From Stemphylium vesicarium (Eukaryota > Ascomycota > Dothideomycetes > Pleosporales > Pleosporaceae), in contig QXCR01000114.1 of assembly GCA_004380135.1 (NCBI GenBank), positions 32,002-96,001 of the forward strand: a stretch of DNA of 64,000 bases, given 5' to 3'. Of this stretch, positions 41,863 to 53,086 are shown in pieces. Numbering within the stretch: position 1 is the first letter of the stretch; each line of letters begins with the position of its first letter. A model generated the notes under the pieces. It ran no database searches and had not been told where the DNA came from. It worked only from the letters and a program-made list of their open reading frames with translations. Made by a program: the position numbers and the translations under genes.

Positions 41863-44329
41863 ATGGAATCGGTAGAAGAGCGGCCCACGCTGCAGGACAC
41901 GCTAAACTTGTTGCATGAAGGCAAGTGTCGCTACGCGGCTATGGATTCAGTCAAGAACAGTGCTTACAATGGCTTGCAGCTTCGAGAACAACAGCGAAGC
42001 AGCGCACCATCAAGGTCGCTAGCATAGTCGATGTCATCTGCCGTTACGCCACAGAAGACGGTCTTGACCAGGATGCGCTGCGAGATGTCGTACAGCTCAC
42101 ATCGGTGAAGACGTTATTAGATCAGACAACTGTCACCACTCTGATCAAAAACCTCTATCCCGCTCAGCGGATACCACGTGATGTCATTGTCACTGTGGTT
42201 GGAGCTCTCGGGCAAGGCAAGGGAAAACCCTCGCCCGGCACCCAAGACAGCCTTGTGAAATGGCTTATATTGGTACATGAAATTGCAGAGGATTCTGGTA
42301 TTCTCTCGCGTCTATATGGCGTATTATTTGGCATGCTCGACATGATCAGCATCAGGTGTGTCACTACAGCCAGATCTCAACCACGTGGGTGCTAAGCTTA
42401 GTAGGACCGCCTTATGTCATCTGCTGTCCCTCATCACTCGTAGGAAGCACGTCAAGCCATTCCGGATCCAGCAGCTGTACGTAGGGATATCAGACCAAAA
42501 GCCGTGCTTTGTCGTCGGACACTAACTCCGCTGCAGACTGGAACTCTCCCGCAGTCTAGGCAATGAGCCTGCGCTACAGGGCCTGCTTCGCGTGTACAAG
42601 GATTACTATCCAGATATCATCCTCGGAAGTACTTCCACGAGCCGGAAATCGTTCGCTCCGGTGAGTACCCGCTCTTTGTACGACCACAAATGCAACATCA
42701 GATCTCCCACGCTACTGCCCCGCAGCCAACTGTCGTACTGCTGAACGTACACTAACTTGATAGCGACCGGACGCCGAGTGGAGAGCAAGGATTACGGCCG
42801 TTCACGATGCAAGCACAGCAGCGGACGAGCCTACCGCGGATGTGCGGAACGGCTTCAAGGTGCTACGAAAGGGACCAAAAGGTAGTAAAGGCTCGGCTAT
42901 CCCAGACGTGCACACGTACCATGCAACTGAAGTGAGTCATTCCATCCTCAATGATCATAGCAGATATTAACACTCCTTGACAGACTTCGGTAACTCTCGA
43001 AGGTATCGATAGCGTGGATGACTTTGTAGAGAAGCTCGACAGAATAGAGCCCCCAGGCCAGCTAGTATCATTGCTTGCGGATCCACTTTTACAAAAATAT
43101 GTAGATCTAAAGCCGACACCAACGAACACTGCGAGAATCGGTATATGGCTTGCCGCGTGTTTGGAGGAGCAGTTTGAGGTGTATCGGCAAGGAGCTGGTG
43201 ATGATCAATACCTCCACGAGATTCTGGATGGCTTCTTGAGATACGCACAATACGCCAAGGTAAGTTTGCCTGATACGTTAGTTTATGCGAAGCTAATCGA
43301 TCAAAGGCATTGCATCCCACAGTGCTTGCGTTTCTGCGAGAGTTCTTGCCGACATGGAACGGAAATCTGGGTCTTGATACCATTCTAGGACTGCTGTCCT
43401 ACATGCATATTGAAGTTTTCGAAGAGGCGCATGAGACGTACCTTTCTTCTATTGAACAAGCTCTAGCGGGACGGGGAGTTTCTGCATATGCAAAGCTGAT
43501 CGACTTCTACACTGCCCTTTTGCAGCATCAAACATCCACTGCAGTTACGGAGTCTGGAAGAAAGCAGGTCCTCAATGATCTTGCCACACATGTGGCGACG
43601 TTGTTCACATCTGCGCTTCTTTCGATACCCCCGGGACTGGGGAGCGATGTCACGTCATCTATCCTTTCCTTTTACGAGTTCCTCAGCACCTCCTCGAGGC
43701 CACACGTCATCCCGATCATAACTCCACCGATGCATATCGTTTATCTTCTAGCTCAAGATGCTTCGCCAACAATACTTGCCCGCGTGTATGGTATCATCGG
43801 TGCCTACAAGGTAGCCTTCGATAAGCACCCGAAACCAGTCAAGACCTACTACCCGGTTGGAGTCACAGATACATTTAATTACTGTCTGCGCGACATGTAC
43901 GGCCTCGTTTGGGTAGCTCGCGGTCTCCTAGCTCAAGAGAAGAAGTCGGAGGGGTTGTTCTGTGACCAGACACTTCGCTCTGAGCTTAATACCTACCTAA
44001 GCAGTGTAAATCGGGAATATGCCATTGGCACCGCGTTCAACTTGTCCAACAACGCGTGGTTGGCATCGCTGTCTGCTGCAGCGTGGCGTGCGATTGAATT
44101 CAGGGTGATTGCAAGGGAAGGCTTCGACTCCACCAGCATGACGCTCCACCGGGGCCCTGTCAGCGAGAAGAGTTTGGGTGTTCTGAAGCGTAAAGGCGGT
44201 GTGAAGGTGGAATGGGAAGGCACAAATGGATACAAGGTCATGGTGCTGCAGTGGCTGGATGAGAGGGGCCTGGGTGGTATCAAGGACCTCATGTTTGCTA
44301 CTGTGATGAATCTGAAGGGCGCGGTATAA
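41863..44329 (+). CDS. Inner kinetochore protein CENP-I / Mis6
   Basis: CDS join(41863..41920,41980..42355,42402..42476,42537..42660,42764..42931,42984..43259,43307..44329), 699 aa, seven exons. CENP-I/Mis6 (yeast Ctf3) is a helical-repeat subunit of the constitutive centromere-associated network. Conserved blocks: ASRTTAKQRTIKVASIVDVICRYA, LIKNLYPAQRIPRDVIVTVVGALGQGK, LCHLLSLITRRKHVKPFRIQQL, LQGLLRVYKDYYPDIILG, and ALHPTVLAFLREFLPTWNGNLGLDTILGLLSYMHIEVFEEAHETYLSSIEQAL. The first intron uses a GC donor (GCAAGT at 41921-41926): this joins NLLHE to ASRTTAKQR in phase, and no GT donor does. All other introns are GT-AG, 45-60 nt or slightly longer. Length agrees with fungal Mis6 (about 650-750 aa). 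Confidence 0.93.
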
Positions 44330-45166
44330 GCTATTGTAGTTCGCTGTCCAAAGTTCCGAGCTCTGCAGCAATTGGTCGTTGTCGTCCTTGAAGCTACTAC
44401 AAAATATGAAGAGGGGGCATGGTAATAAGCAATGTATCCACTAGTCTCAACTTTCTCAATGCGAAAGCCCATGGCGTAATATAACGTATGATGCAACCTC
44501 GTCCTACAAGTCAAAGTGGGCACACCTGTCAAAATTTTGATATGGAACGCAGTATCGTTGCTAATCGTTCAATAGCCTCTCGTAGTTCAAAGAATAAACC
44601 CCAGTATGCTCCTAGCACGAGGCAGTCTTCGAATATGCAAACAAGTATCAATAGTGTTGTTTACAATAACAAAGTCCAACGCGTTGAGATATGAAGCAAG
44701 CAGATGCCAGGGCCAGACTTGGGCCCCGGACACTAATGTCGGGACGGTGCAATGACATGCATGGGTACACCTGGAGAATGACTCGTGCGGACCGACAACG
44801 ATGGAGAGCTACTCACTGCTCGACGTAGATACCAAGGCGTAGGGTGATATCGCGCATTACTATCACCGTGGCGCATACAGGAGTTGATATGGCAAGTCCT
44901 TGTGAAATGGACATGTTCTTCCCGTCTCATGCGCAGGGGTGAAAGCAGAAGTTGCGCAGCTATGACGCTACGCGGCACGCGAAACACGTGCGCCCAAAGT
45001 TCCTGGGCATTGGCTGAAGGAACGCTCCCCGCCAGCCAGACCCAGCTTCAAGCTCCATGCAGAGCTTTCGGCGCCGGGAATCCTTATAACTTAGTTGTTG
45101 CTTCTGCAGGCTGCGACTCTTGGTGTCACGCGTTTCCTGCATTCCCATCTTCACGTTCGCTAAGCC
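44330..45166. other. Intergenic, VTC upstream region
   Basis: 0.8 kb; no gene, RNA or repeat recognised. Confidence 0.55.
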
Positions 45167-47711
45167 ATGAAGTTCGGTACGACACTGCGCAAGAGCGTGT
45201 ATGCGCCCTGGAAGGATAAATACATCGACTACGACAAGCTCAAGAAGCTGCTCAAGGACAACGAGGACGACGACAACTGGACGACGGACGATGAGAGCGC
45301 GTTTGTCGACGAGCTTGCCAACGTGCAGCTGGAGAAGGTGCACAACTTCATCACTGATATCTCGCAGAAGCTTCGCGATCGTACATCGGCATGCGAAAAG
45401 AAGCTTGAGCCATTGGCGATAGGAATCCAGTCCGAAGACAACGAGAATGGCAAGGATGCGAAGGACAACAAGGACGGAAAGGGTGAAGGCTTGTTGGCTG
45501 ACGCCAGCGATGCGTCCAAGAAGCCAGAGCTCAGCCAGCAGGAGAGGGAGAAGCTGCTGAAGGAAGTACTGCGCGAGCTTGACAGCATCACCAAGGAGAC
45601 CAAGGAGCTGGAGGGATTCAGTCGCATCAACTTCACCGCCGTCATCAAGGCGACCAAGAAGCACGACAAGCTCCGTGGCAGCTCGTACCGCCTGCGGCCC
45701 TTTATCGACGCGCGCATTGCCCGTCATCCGCTCCACACCGAGGATGCCTCCCCGTTGCTGTACAGGCTGTCGGCGCTCTACTCTTTCGTCCGACAGAGCC
45801 TTGACGGCAAGTCCAAGGAGGCTTTATCTTTTGCCGAGGACAGCACAAGCGGCGAGGGCTTCACCTCTCACAAGTGTAAGTTTCACCTGGTCAGGCGCAT
45901 ACAAGAGCTAACAGGAGACAGTCTGGGTCCACATGGACAACCTCTTCGAAGTCAAGACCGTCATCCTCCGTCGCCTCCCCGTCCTCGTGTACAACCCACA
46001 GGCATCCAAGGTCGCCGAGGGCACCCAGCGCGATCCCACAATCACCTCCATCTACTTCGACAACTCCAACTTCTCCCTCTACTCAGACAAAGTTAATGGC
46101 AAACCAGATGCCTCCTCGCTACGTCTCAGGTGGTATGGACAGCTTGGCGAGAAGCCTGAGATCATGTTCGAGAAGAAGGTCATCAAGGAGGGCAATGCCG
46201 CTGAGGAGGTTCGCTTCCCCATCAAGGCGAAATACGTCCAGGCTTTCCTTGACGACAAGTACCACATGGAGAAGAGTATCGACAAGATGGAATACAGGCC
46301 GAACAAGGACCAAGCGAAGCTGGACAAGTTCAAGAGCGCCGTCACCGACATTCAGTCTTTCGTCAAGGAGGAAAAGCTACAGCCGATGCTCCGCGCCAAC
46401 TACACCCGCACCGCCTTCCAGATCCCCGGCGATGACCGTATCCGCATCTCACTGGATACCAACCTCGCCCTCATCCGCGAGGACTCTCTGGACGAAGACA
46501 GACCGTGCCGCGACCCCGAGGACTGGCACAGGCGCGACATCGACAACGGACAGATGGAATACCCCTTCAAGGCTCTCAAGAAGGGCGAGCTCCACAAGTT
46601 CCCCTATGCGCTGCTTGAAATTAAGGTCAAGGGCCTGAAGAAGTACGAGTGGATAGAGGACCTCATGCACTCGCATCTGGTCAAGGAGTCACCTCGGTTC
46701 TCCAAGTTCGTCCATGGTGTCGCGAAGCTGTTCGAGGACAATGTGCATACCTTCCCCTTCTGGCTCAGCGAGGTCGACAATGATATCAGGAAGGAGCCTG
46801 AAAAGGCCTTTGATGACGAGCAGGAAAAGAAGCGCAAGGCCGCAGAAGACGAGTTCGCAGTTGGCTCCCTGTTCGGCGCACGCGCGAGCCCTAGCTACCG
46901 CCCCTCCATCGCCTCACCCGTTGGCTCACCAGCCGCCACTCGCTCCGTTCCCAAGAGCGCCAGCATGGCAGCTCACTCCCACCCTGCCGTCAAGCCTCCT
47001 CTACCCACCATCGGCTCGCACCTCTCGCAACACGACCAAGATGTCAACAACAACACCAACGCCCGCATAGATGAAGAGGCCGACTCGGACGAGGACGACA
47101 TAGGCGCCCCTGGCAAGAAGGGCGGACTTGCCTCCCTATTCCCCTCCTTCTCCACCTCGAAATACGCCCGCAGACAACAGCGCAAGATACAACTACCACC
47201 TGGCATCAGAGACCCCGGTGTATGGATCAAAGACCAAGGTCCTGTCAAGGTCGAGGCCAAAGTCTGGCTTGCAAACCAGCGTACCTTCATCAAGTGGCAG
47301 CACGTTAGTGTCTTGCTCGCTTCCCTGTCTCTCGGTCTATACAACGCCGCTGGCGAAGGCAACAACATTGCCCGCGCCCTCGCCGTCGTGTACACCTGCG
47401 TCGCTGCCTTCACCCTCGCATGGGGCTATGGCATGTACGTGTACAGGGCCAGGTTGATCAGGGAGAGGAGTGGAAAGGACTTTGATGCCATCACCGGTCC
47501 CTTGGTCGTTTGTGTCGGGCTTGCAGTCGCCCTGTGTTTGAACTTTGGTTTCAAGGTATGTGATCCGTGACTTGCTTTGCCTGTTGATGAAGAGATGCTG
47601 ACATGTGTGATTCTCCAGTACAACGCTTTGGTCAAGGAATATCAGCATCATCAACACCATCACCACACTAATGCTAGTTTTGTGAGCGAGCAGATGGAGT
47701 TGAAGGTTTAG
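45167..47711 (+). CDS. SPX-VTC polyphosphate polymerase complex subunit (Vtc2/3 type)
   Basis: CDS join(45167..45875,45922..47555,47619..47711), 811 aa, two introns. VTC complexes make polyphosphate from ATP and push it into the vacuole. SPX domain at 1-200 (MKFGTTLRKSVYAPWKDKYIDYDKLKKLL; KATKKHDKL), the inositol-pyrophosphate sensor. The VTC catalytic-like tunnel spans about 238-540: FWVHMDNLFEVKTVILRRLPVLVYN, ITSIYFDN, LRLRWYGQLG, FEKKV, TRTAFQIPGDDRIRISLDTNLALIRED, FPYALLEIKV, SRFSKF-like PRFSKFVHGVAKLFED. The C-terminus has three membrane spans of DUF202 type (FIKWQHVSVLLASLSLGL, ARALAVVYTCVAAFTLAW, GPLVVCVGLAVALCLNF). RPCRDPEDWHR and PFWLSEVDNDIRK resemble Vtc2/3 rather than the catalytic Vtc4. 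The tail encoded by exon 3 is His-rich. Confidence 0.93.
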
Positions 47712-50700
47712 AGCCCGGTATCACTTTTGTCTCGTTTCGATCGTTGGAGATTTCCGCGAAACTCGCTCTTTATCCGGGCATTCGGGGTACATGTCGGACA
47801 CAGGAAAATGGCTGTGAAGCCAACTCGTCACAGTTTTTCCCGTTCAATCGTACAGCGTGATGAGCGTGTTGATTGGGAGACGTCTACATTGCACATTGAC
47901 TGCCACACGCTCACCAGGCCACGACGTACAGTTAAATCCAGTCGCACAATTCATTGTGTCAAAAAAAGGGGGAAGAGGCGTTAATGGTTGTACAAGTTAC
48001 ACAATCACGGCCATCACATTTGTCTTTTCTCGCAACGTTATATTGTATCATGGAACGATGATTAGAAGAAGAAGGCTGCATGTTGCTATTAAGATTCATT
48101 CATCATTTCAAATGTCTTTGCATTTTGCCTGTATGAGCGTGAAATGGAATATGGAGGTTGTGTGACTATTCTTGTGTTTGTATCGTGGTGATTGTATCTG
48201 TGCGAGTGTGCGCTCATGTGTATGTGAGAGATATTTTTGGTGACTTGCGAAGTTACGAATAGAAGAGTAACGGATTATTTGTGGATGTACGGCAGATTAG
48301 GGAGCTCGGCAGTGTGATTGGCATCCGTATTTCGCATATGGTTGTGCTGGTCGGTGATGAGCAGGCTAGATGTGAGATGCTGCGAGAGCGATCTCGATGG
48401 TAGATCTGATGCAATTTGGCCGAGCTTACTGATGGTGACACCGCTTTTGAAAGGCAACTACTACAGCTTATGTCTTGCAATTGATAATCAAGAGATGTTG
48501 CCAGCTCTTCTGATTCTATTCCATGGTCTCAGAATTCGTGTTTGGAATCACAAGGTCCTTCTCATCTGGCAATACGAGCAGCAATTTTGCTTCCCCCTTT
48601 GGCTCATTGTGGATTCTTGCGTAAATGAGCAGAGTACGACTTGAACCTGTCAAAGGGGCCGCCCTTCTTGTACGCTTTATTGTAGTCCTTAATTCTGCAG
48701 AGCCTTACTTTCGATCAAGATGTCTGGGTCTGGGACGACACGGTTTGAGAGCTTATGGCATGTAGCGGTCGCAATTGGGGCCGTAGAACTTCGTGTTCAT
48801 ACGCGCAAGCCGCGTTCCCGTCCGTCGGATATCGGGGAGAAAACACGTCAAAGCTCACGGAGCAGTTGAAGAGACGGGTGCTCGGTTGGCGCGACTGAGG
48901 CAACTACAGGCGGGCTGTTAGCGTAGTGGCTGGTGTGACCGTGACAAGGCTGGTGGTTGGCGGTAGCTGCGTCCGTTTCTTGTTTCGCGACCTTAGCTTG
49001 CCAAGCTTTCGAAGCTAGTACTTCGGATTCTTCCTATGCTTGCGGTTCCATCCGGAGTGTTGTATCGGCATTGCTTCGGGTAGAAGGCGTTTCTGCTACT
49101 ATTAGGCAAACCAATGTGAATCTCGATGCTCTCTAGAAATCTTATGCCCCGCAGTATCGGCATGGTCGTCATTCAACAACAACAGCGTGCCAGCAGTGGA
49201 AAGGCGATTGCGTACTGGTAACTGACACTAATGGGAACAGTAGCCGAAGAGGGAGTGACGTCTCGAGCTGGCGCAGCACGGCCCTCGTGTGAGGCGGAAA
49301 ACGAAGACGCTGACGCTCAAAAGAGTAATGTGAAACGTGCCACACCCGACCTCGCAAGCTTGGAGATCCACTCTGAACCACAAACTGAACGCCGAACGGG
49401 TTTCGTGGTTGGCGTGACGTTACTACCAATGAGACGGAGAGGAGCTTTATTTTACGTGTATTGCACGCCGTTGCTATGAAGAACTAGCGGACCAGAGGTG
49501 GCAGCGATATTTCGAAGGGCTGTCTATCAGACACATTCCGACAAGCAATTCTACCGGCCGTTGACGCTTAGAGCGGAGGTGGCGAGGCAAAAAAAGATAA
49601 ACAGGGATCTTGATCATGGTCAAGGGGTGCATGATGATGCTAATCAACCGCCATTTGCAGACCGGGTCCCAATTTACGCGTGGAGGGCCGTAGACGGCCT
49701 GAATGCTGGGGGAACGGTGTGACACGGCAACGGCAGGCCGCTCACTGGGCCTGACAGTGGCCACAAAGGCTCTGCTGCGGCTTACCAAAGAACGATTGGC
49801 GTTGAGACGGTCGGATGGCACCGCGTCGTTGAGACGGACGATGAGTTGGTCGCGCATTGCGGCGCTGAGGAGTGGAGCGAGTGGCTAGGATGCTTCTTGA
49901 CGATCTCCAGGCACAGACCCGCCAAGCCGCCTCTGTCAATCTTCAACCATCCACCTGCTAGCCCGCATGCACGCCTTGACGTCCGTACGAACGGCCACAG
50001 AAGAAACCTTTGAAACCATGAGACGACTGGAGATTTCTTATTCTCACAACCAGACATCCGAGTGTATCAGCGTATGCTATTCTTTGAATCTGTGAAGTAA
50101 CAGAGCTTCACGTGGACGCCCTCTGTCCGTTGAACCCGGTGTTGAATGCGGTGCATGTTGATATTTTACCTGCATATAGGCTGTGGCCCTAGCTTGACTG
50201 CGGCTCTTCGCTGCCATCTAGCCATGGTTGCCCTACGCATCCTAGATCCTAGACGGCTGGCTCGCCGGCTTGCATTCATGCAGGAGATGTGTTAATATGA
50301 TTGGTGCTACGGTCCCGGATACACGTTTGTACTCGGGTGGTAGGTTAGTGCATACTCTGTCGCTCAAACGACGCAGCCCGGGCACTTAGCATTTGTACAC
50401 GGGCGGATCCCTCGTGCGTCACTGCTGTATATCACCAACCTCCTAGTGGCGCGTGTCAAAATCTTTTAAGAGACCTGGAGCCCGACAGGCCGTTCCATCG
50501 ATATTGCCCGACTCCCTCAGGCTACAACCACCCAACTCTCCGGTATCACTTCCACGAACGACCAGAAATACTGTCTGGAGTGAATCGCACCTTCCGTTTG
50601 CACCTGCAGCTGCACGTGACGCCGTTGCTCTTGCCTCGCGCTCACCCTCACTTCCACCCATAAGGAAGCGCACTCGACGGCCTCTCACCCCATAAAAACG

Positions 50701-50818
50701 GTCGCTCGCTTCCCATCTTACCGGTTCTCGCTTTCATCAGCTGGCAATTCCATTCTTTCCCAGCTCCACTGCAGCCTGTCCACGGAAGATAGCCCGACAA
50801 AGCTATCCAACGCTACCT
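47712..50818. other. 3.1-kb gene-free region
   Basis: Between the VTC gene and the S41 peptidase. Many short ORFs on both strands, several overlapping in three frames, none with recognisable motifs. The last 120 bp before the peptidase start is pyrimidine-rich and contains CCATAAAAACGG at about 50689-50700, a possible TATA-like element. Confidence 0.55.
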
Positions 50819-53086
50819 ATGAAGGCTTCCACTGTGTTCGCCCTCCTGGGACTGGCCACACTGGCCGTCGCCTCCCCCGTTAATCCCACTCGGACCCAAC
50901 CTGTTCATGTCGAAGCTCGTCAGGGCAATGGCACCACTTCGGCTCCATGTGCCAAGGTCTCGGATTACATCTATCGCAGCTCCCCATACGCACTGGAGGT
51001 CCCTGCCCAGATGGCGTGGGACTGCATTAACGACGTACCCTTCAACTCTTCTTCTGCGAAGCGGCTCATCTCATCACTTCGACCCTACATGAACTGGCAA
51101 AGTACCCTCGAGACGCTGAAGAACCCACCTGCCGAGTACGTCGAAAAGGTGCAGCCTCCTGTCGACATCCTGGCTGGCCTTGACAAGATTGATTCCGACA
51201 TTGACGCTGGCAACTTCAAGAACGAGTACGACTTTGGCTGGACCCTCTATTCTCTGATCCAGTCCGCTCACGATGGTCACTTCGCATACGTCCCTGATTC
51301 CGTCGGCGCCATATTCAACTGGGGCCGCCCTATTCCCCTAGTATCTGTCTCTGAGGACGGAGACCAGCTGCCCTCCATCTTCGTCTTCGCCGACGTCCTC
51401 GGTATGCAGTTCAACAACATCTCCTACACTCCTTCTCCCGTTGTTCAGATCGATGGCCAGGATGCGATTGAGTTCCTAGAAACCTTGAGTCAACTTGGTC
51501 AGCTTCAGGATCGCGACGCCCTTTACAACAACGTCTTTTACGAGCTCGCTCAGATCAGTCTCGGCTCCATGGGTAGCGGTACTGGCACTTTCACGGGCGG
51601 AGGTCGTGGGCGATGGATCTATCCCGGCGCTACCACGACTCTTACCTTTGCCAACGGATCAAGCTACACAATGGAGAACTATGCTCGTCCAAGTATTCCA
51701 TTCCGCAACATTGTCACAGGCGAGGATCTGGCGCGGAAGTGGTTCAGCTTTGGCTCTATGGGCTCCATGTCCGCCCAGCCGGAGCCCGAGGTCCAGGCGG
51801 TTGCTGCTGTTGAAATCGCTGGTGGTGCCTCCCCTGGCTTCCCCGCTCCGGTCGCCGCTGGACCAGCGAACCTTATCAATGGCTTCTACATCAACACTCC
51901 CGGTTACGAAGATGTTGCGGTACTACAGGTGCCCAATTTCGTAGGATCAAGCTACGCTGAAGCTCCGTTCCAGCAGCTGACACGGGATTTCCTTCCCAAG
52001 GCACTCGCCGATGGCAAGACCAAGTTGATCATCGACCTGCAAGCAAATGGTGGTGGTACCGTTCTCCAAGGCTATGACTTATTCAAGCAACTGTTCCCTG
52101 ACATGGAACCTCTTGGTACTAACCGCCTCCGTGCTCACGAAGCCGTGGACCTCATCGGCCAGTCCTTCAGCGCTTTTGCTTCCAAGTTCCCCAGAGCGTA
52201 CGGAAGTAACAGAAGCATTGCTTTCGCACAAGGTTCCTACTTCGACTATCACAGCGACATGAAGGCGGACGGCACTCCTTTCACATCCTGGGACGAGAAG
52301 CTTGGGCCTCATGAGGTTAATGGGGCTCTGTACACAACAGAGGCACGATGGAACCTGTCTGACGTCTACGTTCCCTACAACTCTGGCGGTATTAACGTTA
52401 CCGGATACGGCCCTCTCGCCAACGTTACTGGACCGCCCAAGTTTGCTTCCGAGAACATCGTCCTCTTGACAGACGGCTACTGCGCGTCGACTTGCACAAT
52501 ATTCAGCGAACTGATGACCCAACAGGCGGGTGTAAAGACCATTGCCATGGGAGGCCGCAGCAACAAGAACCCGATTCAAGCCATTGGTGGCGTCAAGGGT
52601 GTCAACAACTACCAATTTGGCTTCATCCAACAAAATGCGCAGTACGCTATCCAATACAACGCCTCCCTTAGCAGCTCTATCCTGGAACAAGACTACCACA
52701 ACGACCTCGTCTTTCTGCGCAGCGTCGGAACCGGCGTGAACTCCAGAGACGGCCTTCGAGCAAACGATACCTCTGGTGTCGCGCTGCAGTTCATCTACGA
52801 GGAAGCCGATTGCCGCCTGTACTACACACCAGAGATGACTGTCGATATCACTTCTGTATGGCAAGCAGCTGCCGACGCACAATGGGGCAACGGCAAGTGT
52901 GTATCTGGTGGTGGTTACGGCGGCGAGAAGCGTGGCCTTTCCAAGGTCACAACCAAGTTGAGCCCACCAAAGGGACGTGTCCGAATCGCAGTCGCAGATG
53001 CCATCAACCGTGTGCACGCATTCGAGGACAGCTTCAAGCTGGAAACCGAGTGCAAACTCAAGGGAGACGGCTTCATGGAGCCGTAG
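50819..53086 (+). CDS. Secreted S41-family (C-terminal processing type) peptidase
   Basis: Intronless, 755 aa. Signal peptide MKASTVFALLGLATLAVAS, then a short propeptide ending VEARQ (KEX2-like region VHVEARQGN). An N-terminal Cys-rich part (CAKVSDYIYRSSPYALEVPAQMAWDCINDV) is typical of the fungal secreted S41 group. The peptidase fold gives GWTLYSLIQSAHDGHF (residues about 140-155), AVLQVPNF, LIIDLQANGGGTVLQGYDLF and the active-site segment LLTDGYCASTCTIFSEL, whose Ser557 is the predicted nucleophile. Several N-x-S/T sites suggest glycosylation. The C-terminus is CRLYYTPEMTVDITSVW. It resembles the CPAF-related fungal S41 peptidases, thought to be secreted hydrolases of unknown targets. Codon bias is strong toward C-ending codons. 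Confidence 0.94.
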   Translation: MKASTVFALLGLATLAVASPVNPTRTQPVHVEARQGNGTTSAPCAKVSDYIYRSSPYALEVPAQMAWDCINDVPFNSSSAKRLISSLRPYMNWQSTLETLKNPPAEYVEKVQPPVDILAGLDKIDSDIDAGNFKNEYDFGWTLYSLIQSAHDGHFAYVPDSVGAIFNWGRPIPLVSVSEDGDQLPSIFVFADVLGMQFNNISYTPSPVVQIDGQDAIEFLETLSQLGQLQDRDALYNNVFYELAQISLGSMGSGTGTFTGGGRGRWIYPGATTTLTFANGSSYTMENYARPSIPFRNIVTGEDLARKWFSFGSMGSMSAQPEPEVQAVAAVEIAGGASPGFPAPVAAGPANLINGFYINTPGYEDVAVLQVPNFVGSSYAEAPFQQLTRDFLPKALADGKTKLIIDLQANGGGTVLQGYDLFKQLFPDMEPLGTNRLRAHEAVDLIGQSFSAFASKFPRAYGSNRSIAFAQGSYFDYHSDMKADGTPFTSWDEKLGPHEVNGALYTTEARWNLSDVYVPYNSGGINVTGYGPLANVTGPPKFASENIVLLTDGYCASTCTIFSELMTQQAGVKTIAMGGRSNKNPIQAIGGVKGVNNYQFGFIQQNAQYAIQYNASLSSSILEQDYHNDLVFLRSVGTGVNSRDGLRANDTSGVALQFIYEEADCRLYYTPEMTVDITSVWQAAADAQWGNGKCVSGGGYGGEKRGLSKVTTKLSPPKGRVRIAVADAINRVHAFEDSFKLETECKLKGDGFMEP

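Noticed and set aside
52079..53017. 312-codon minus-strand ORF inside the S41 peptidase
   Set aside because: Antisense shadow of a codon-biased gene.
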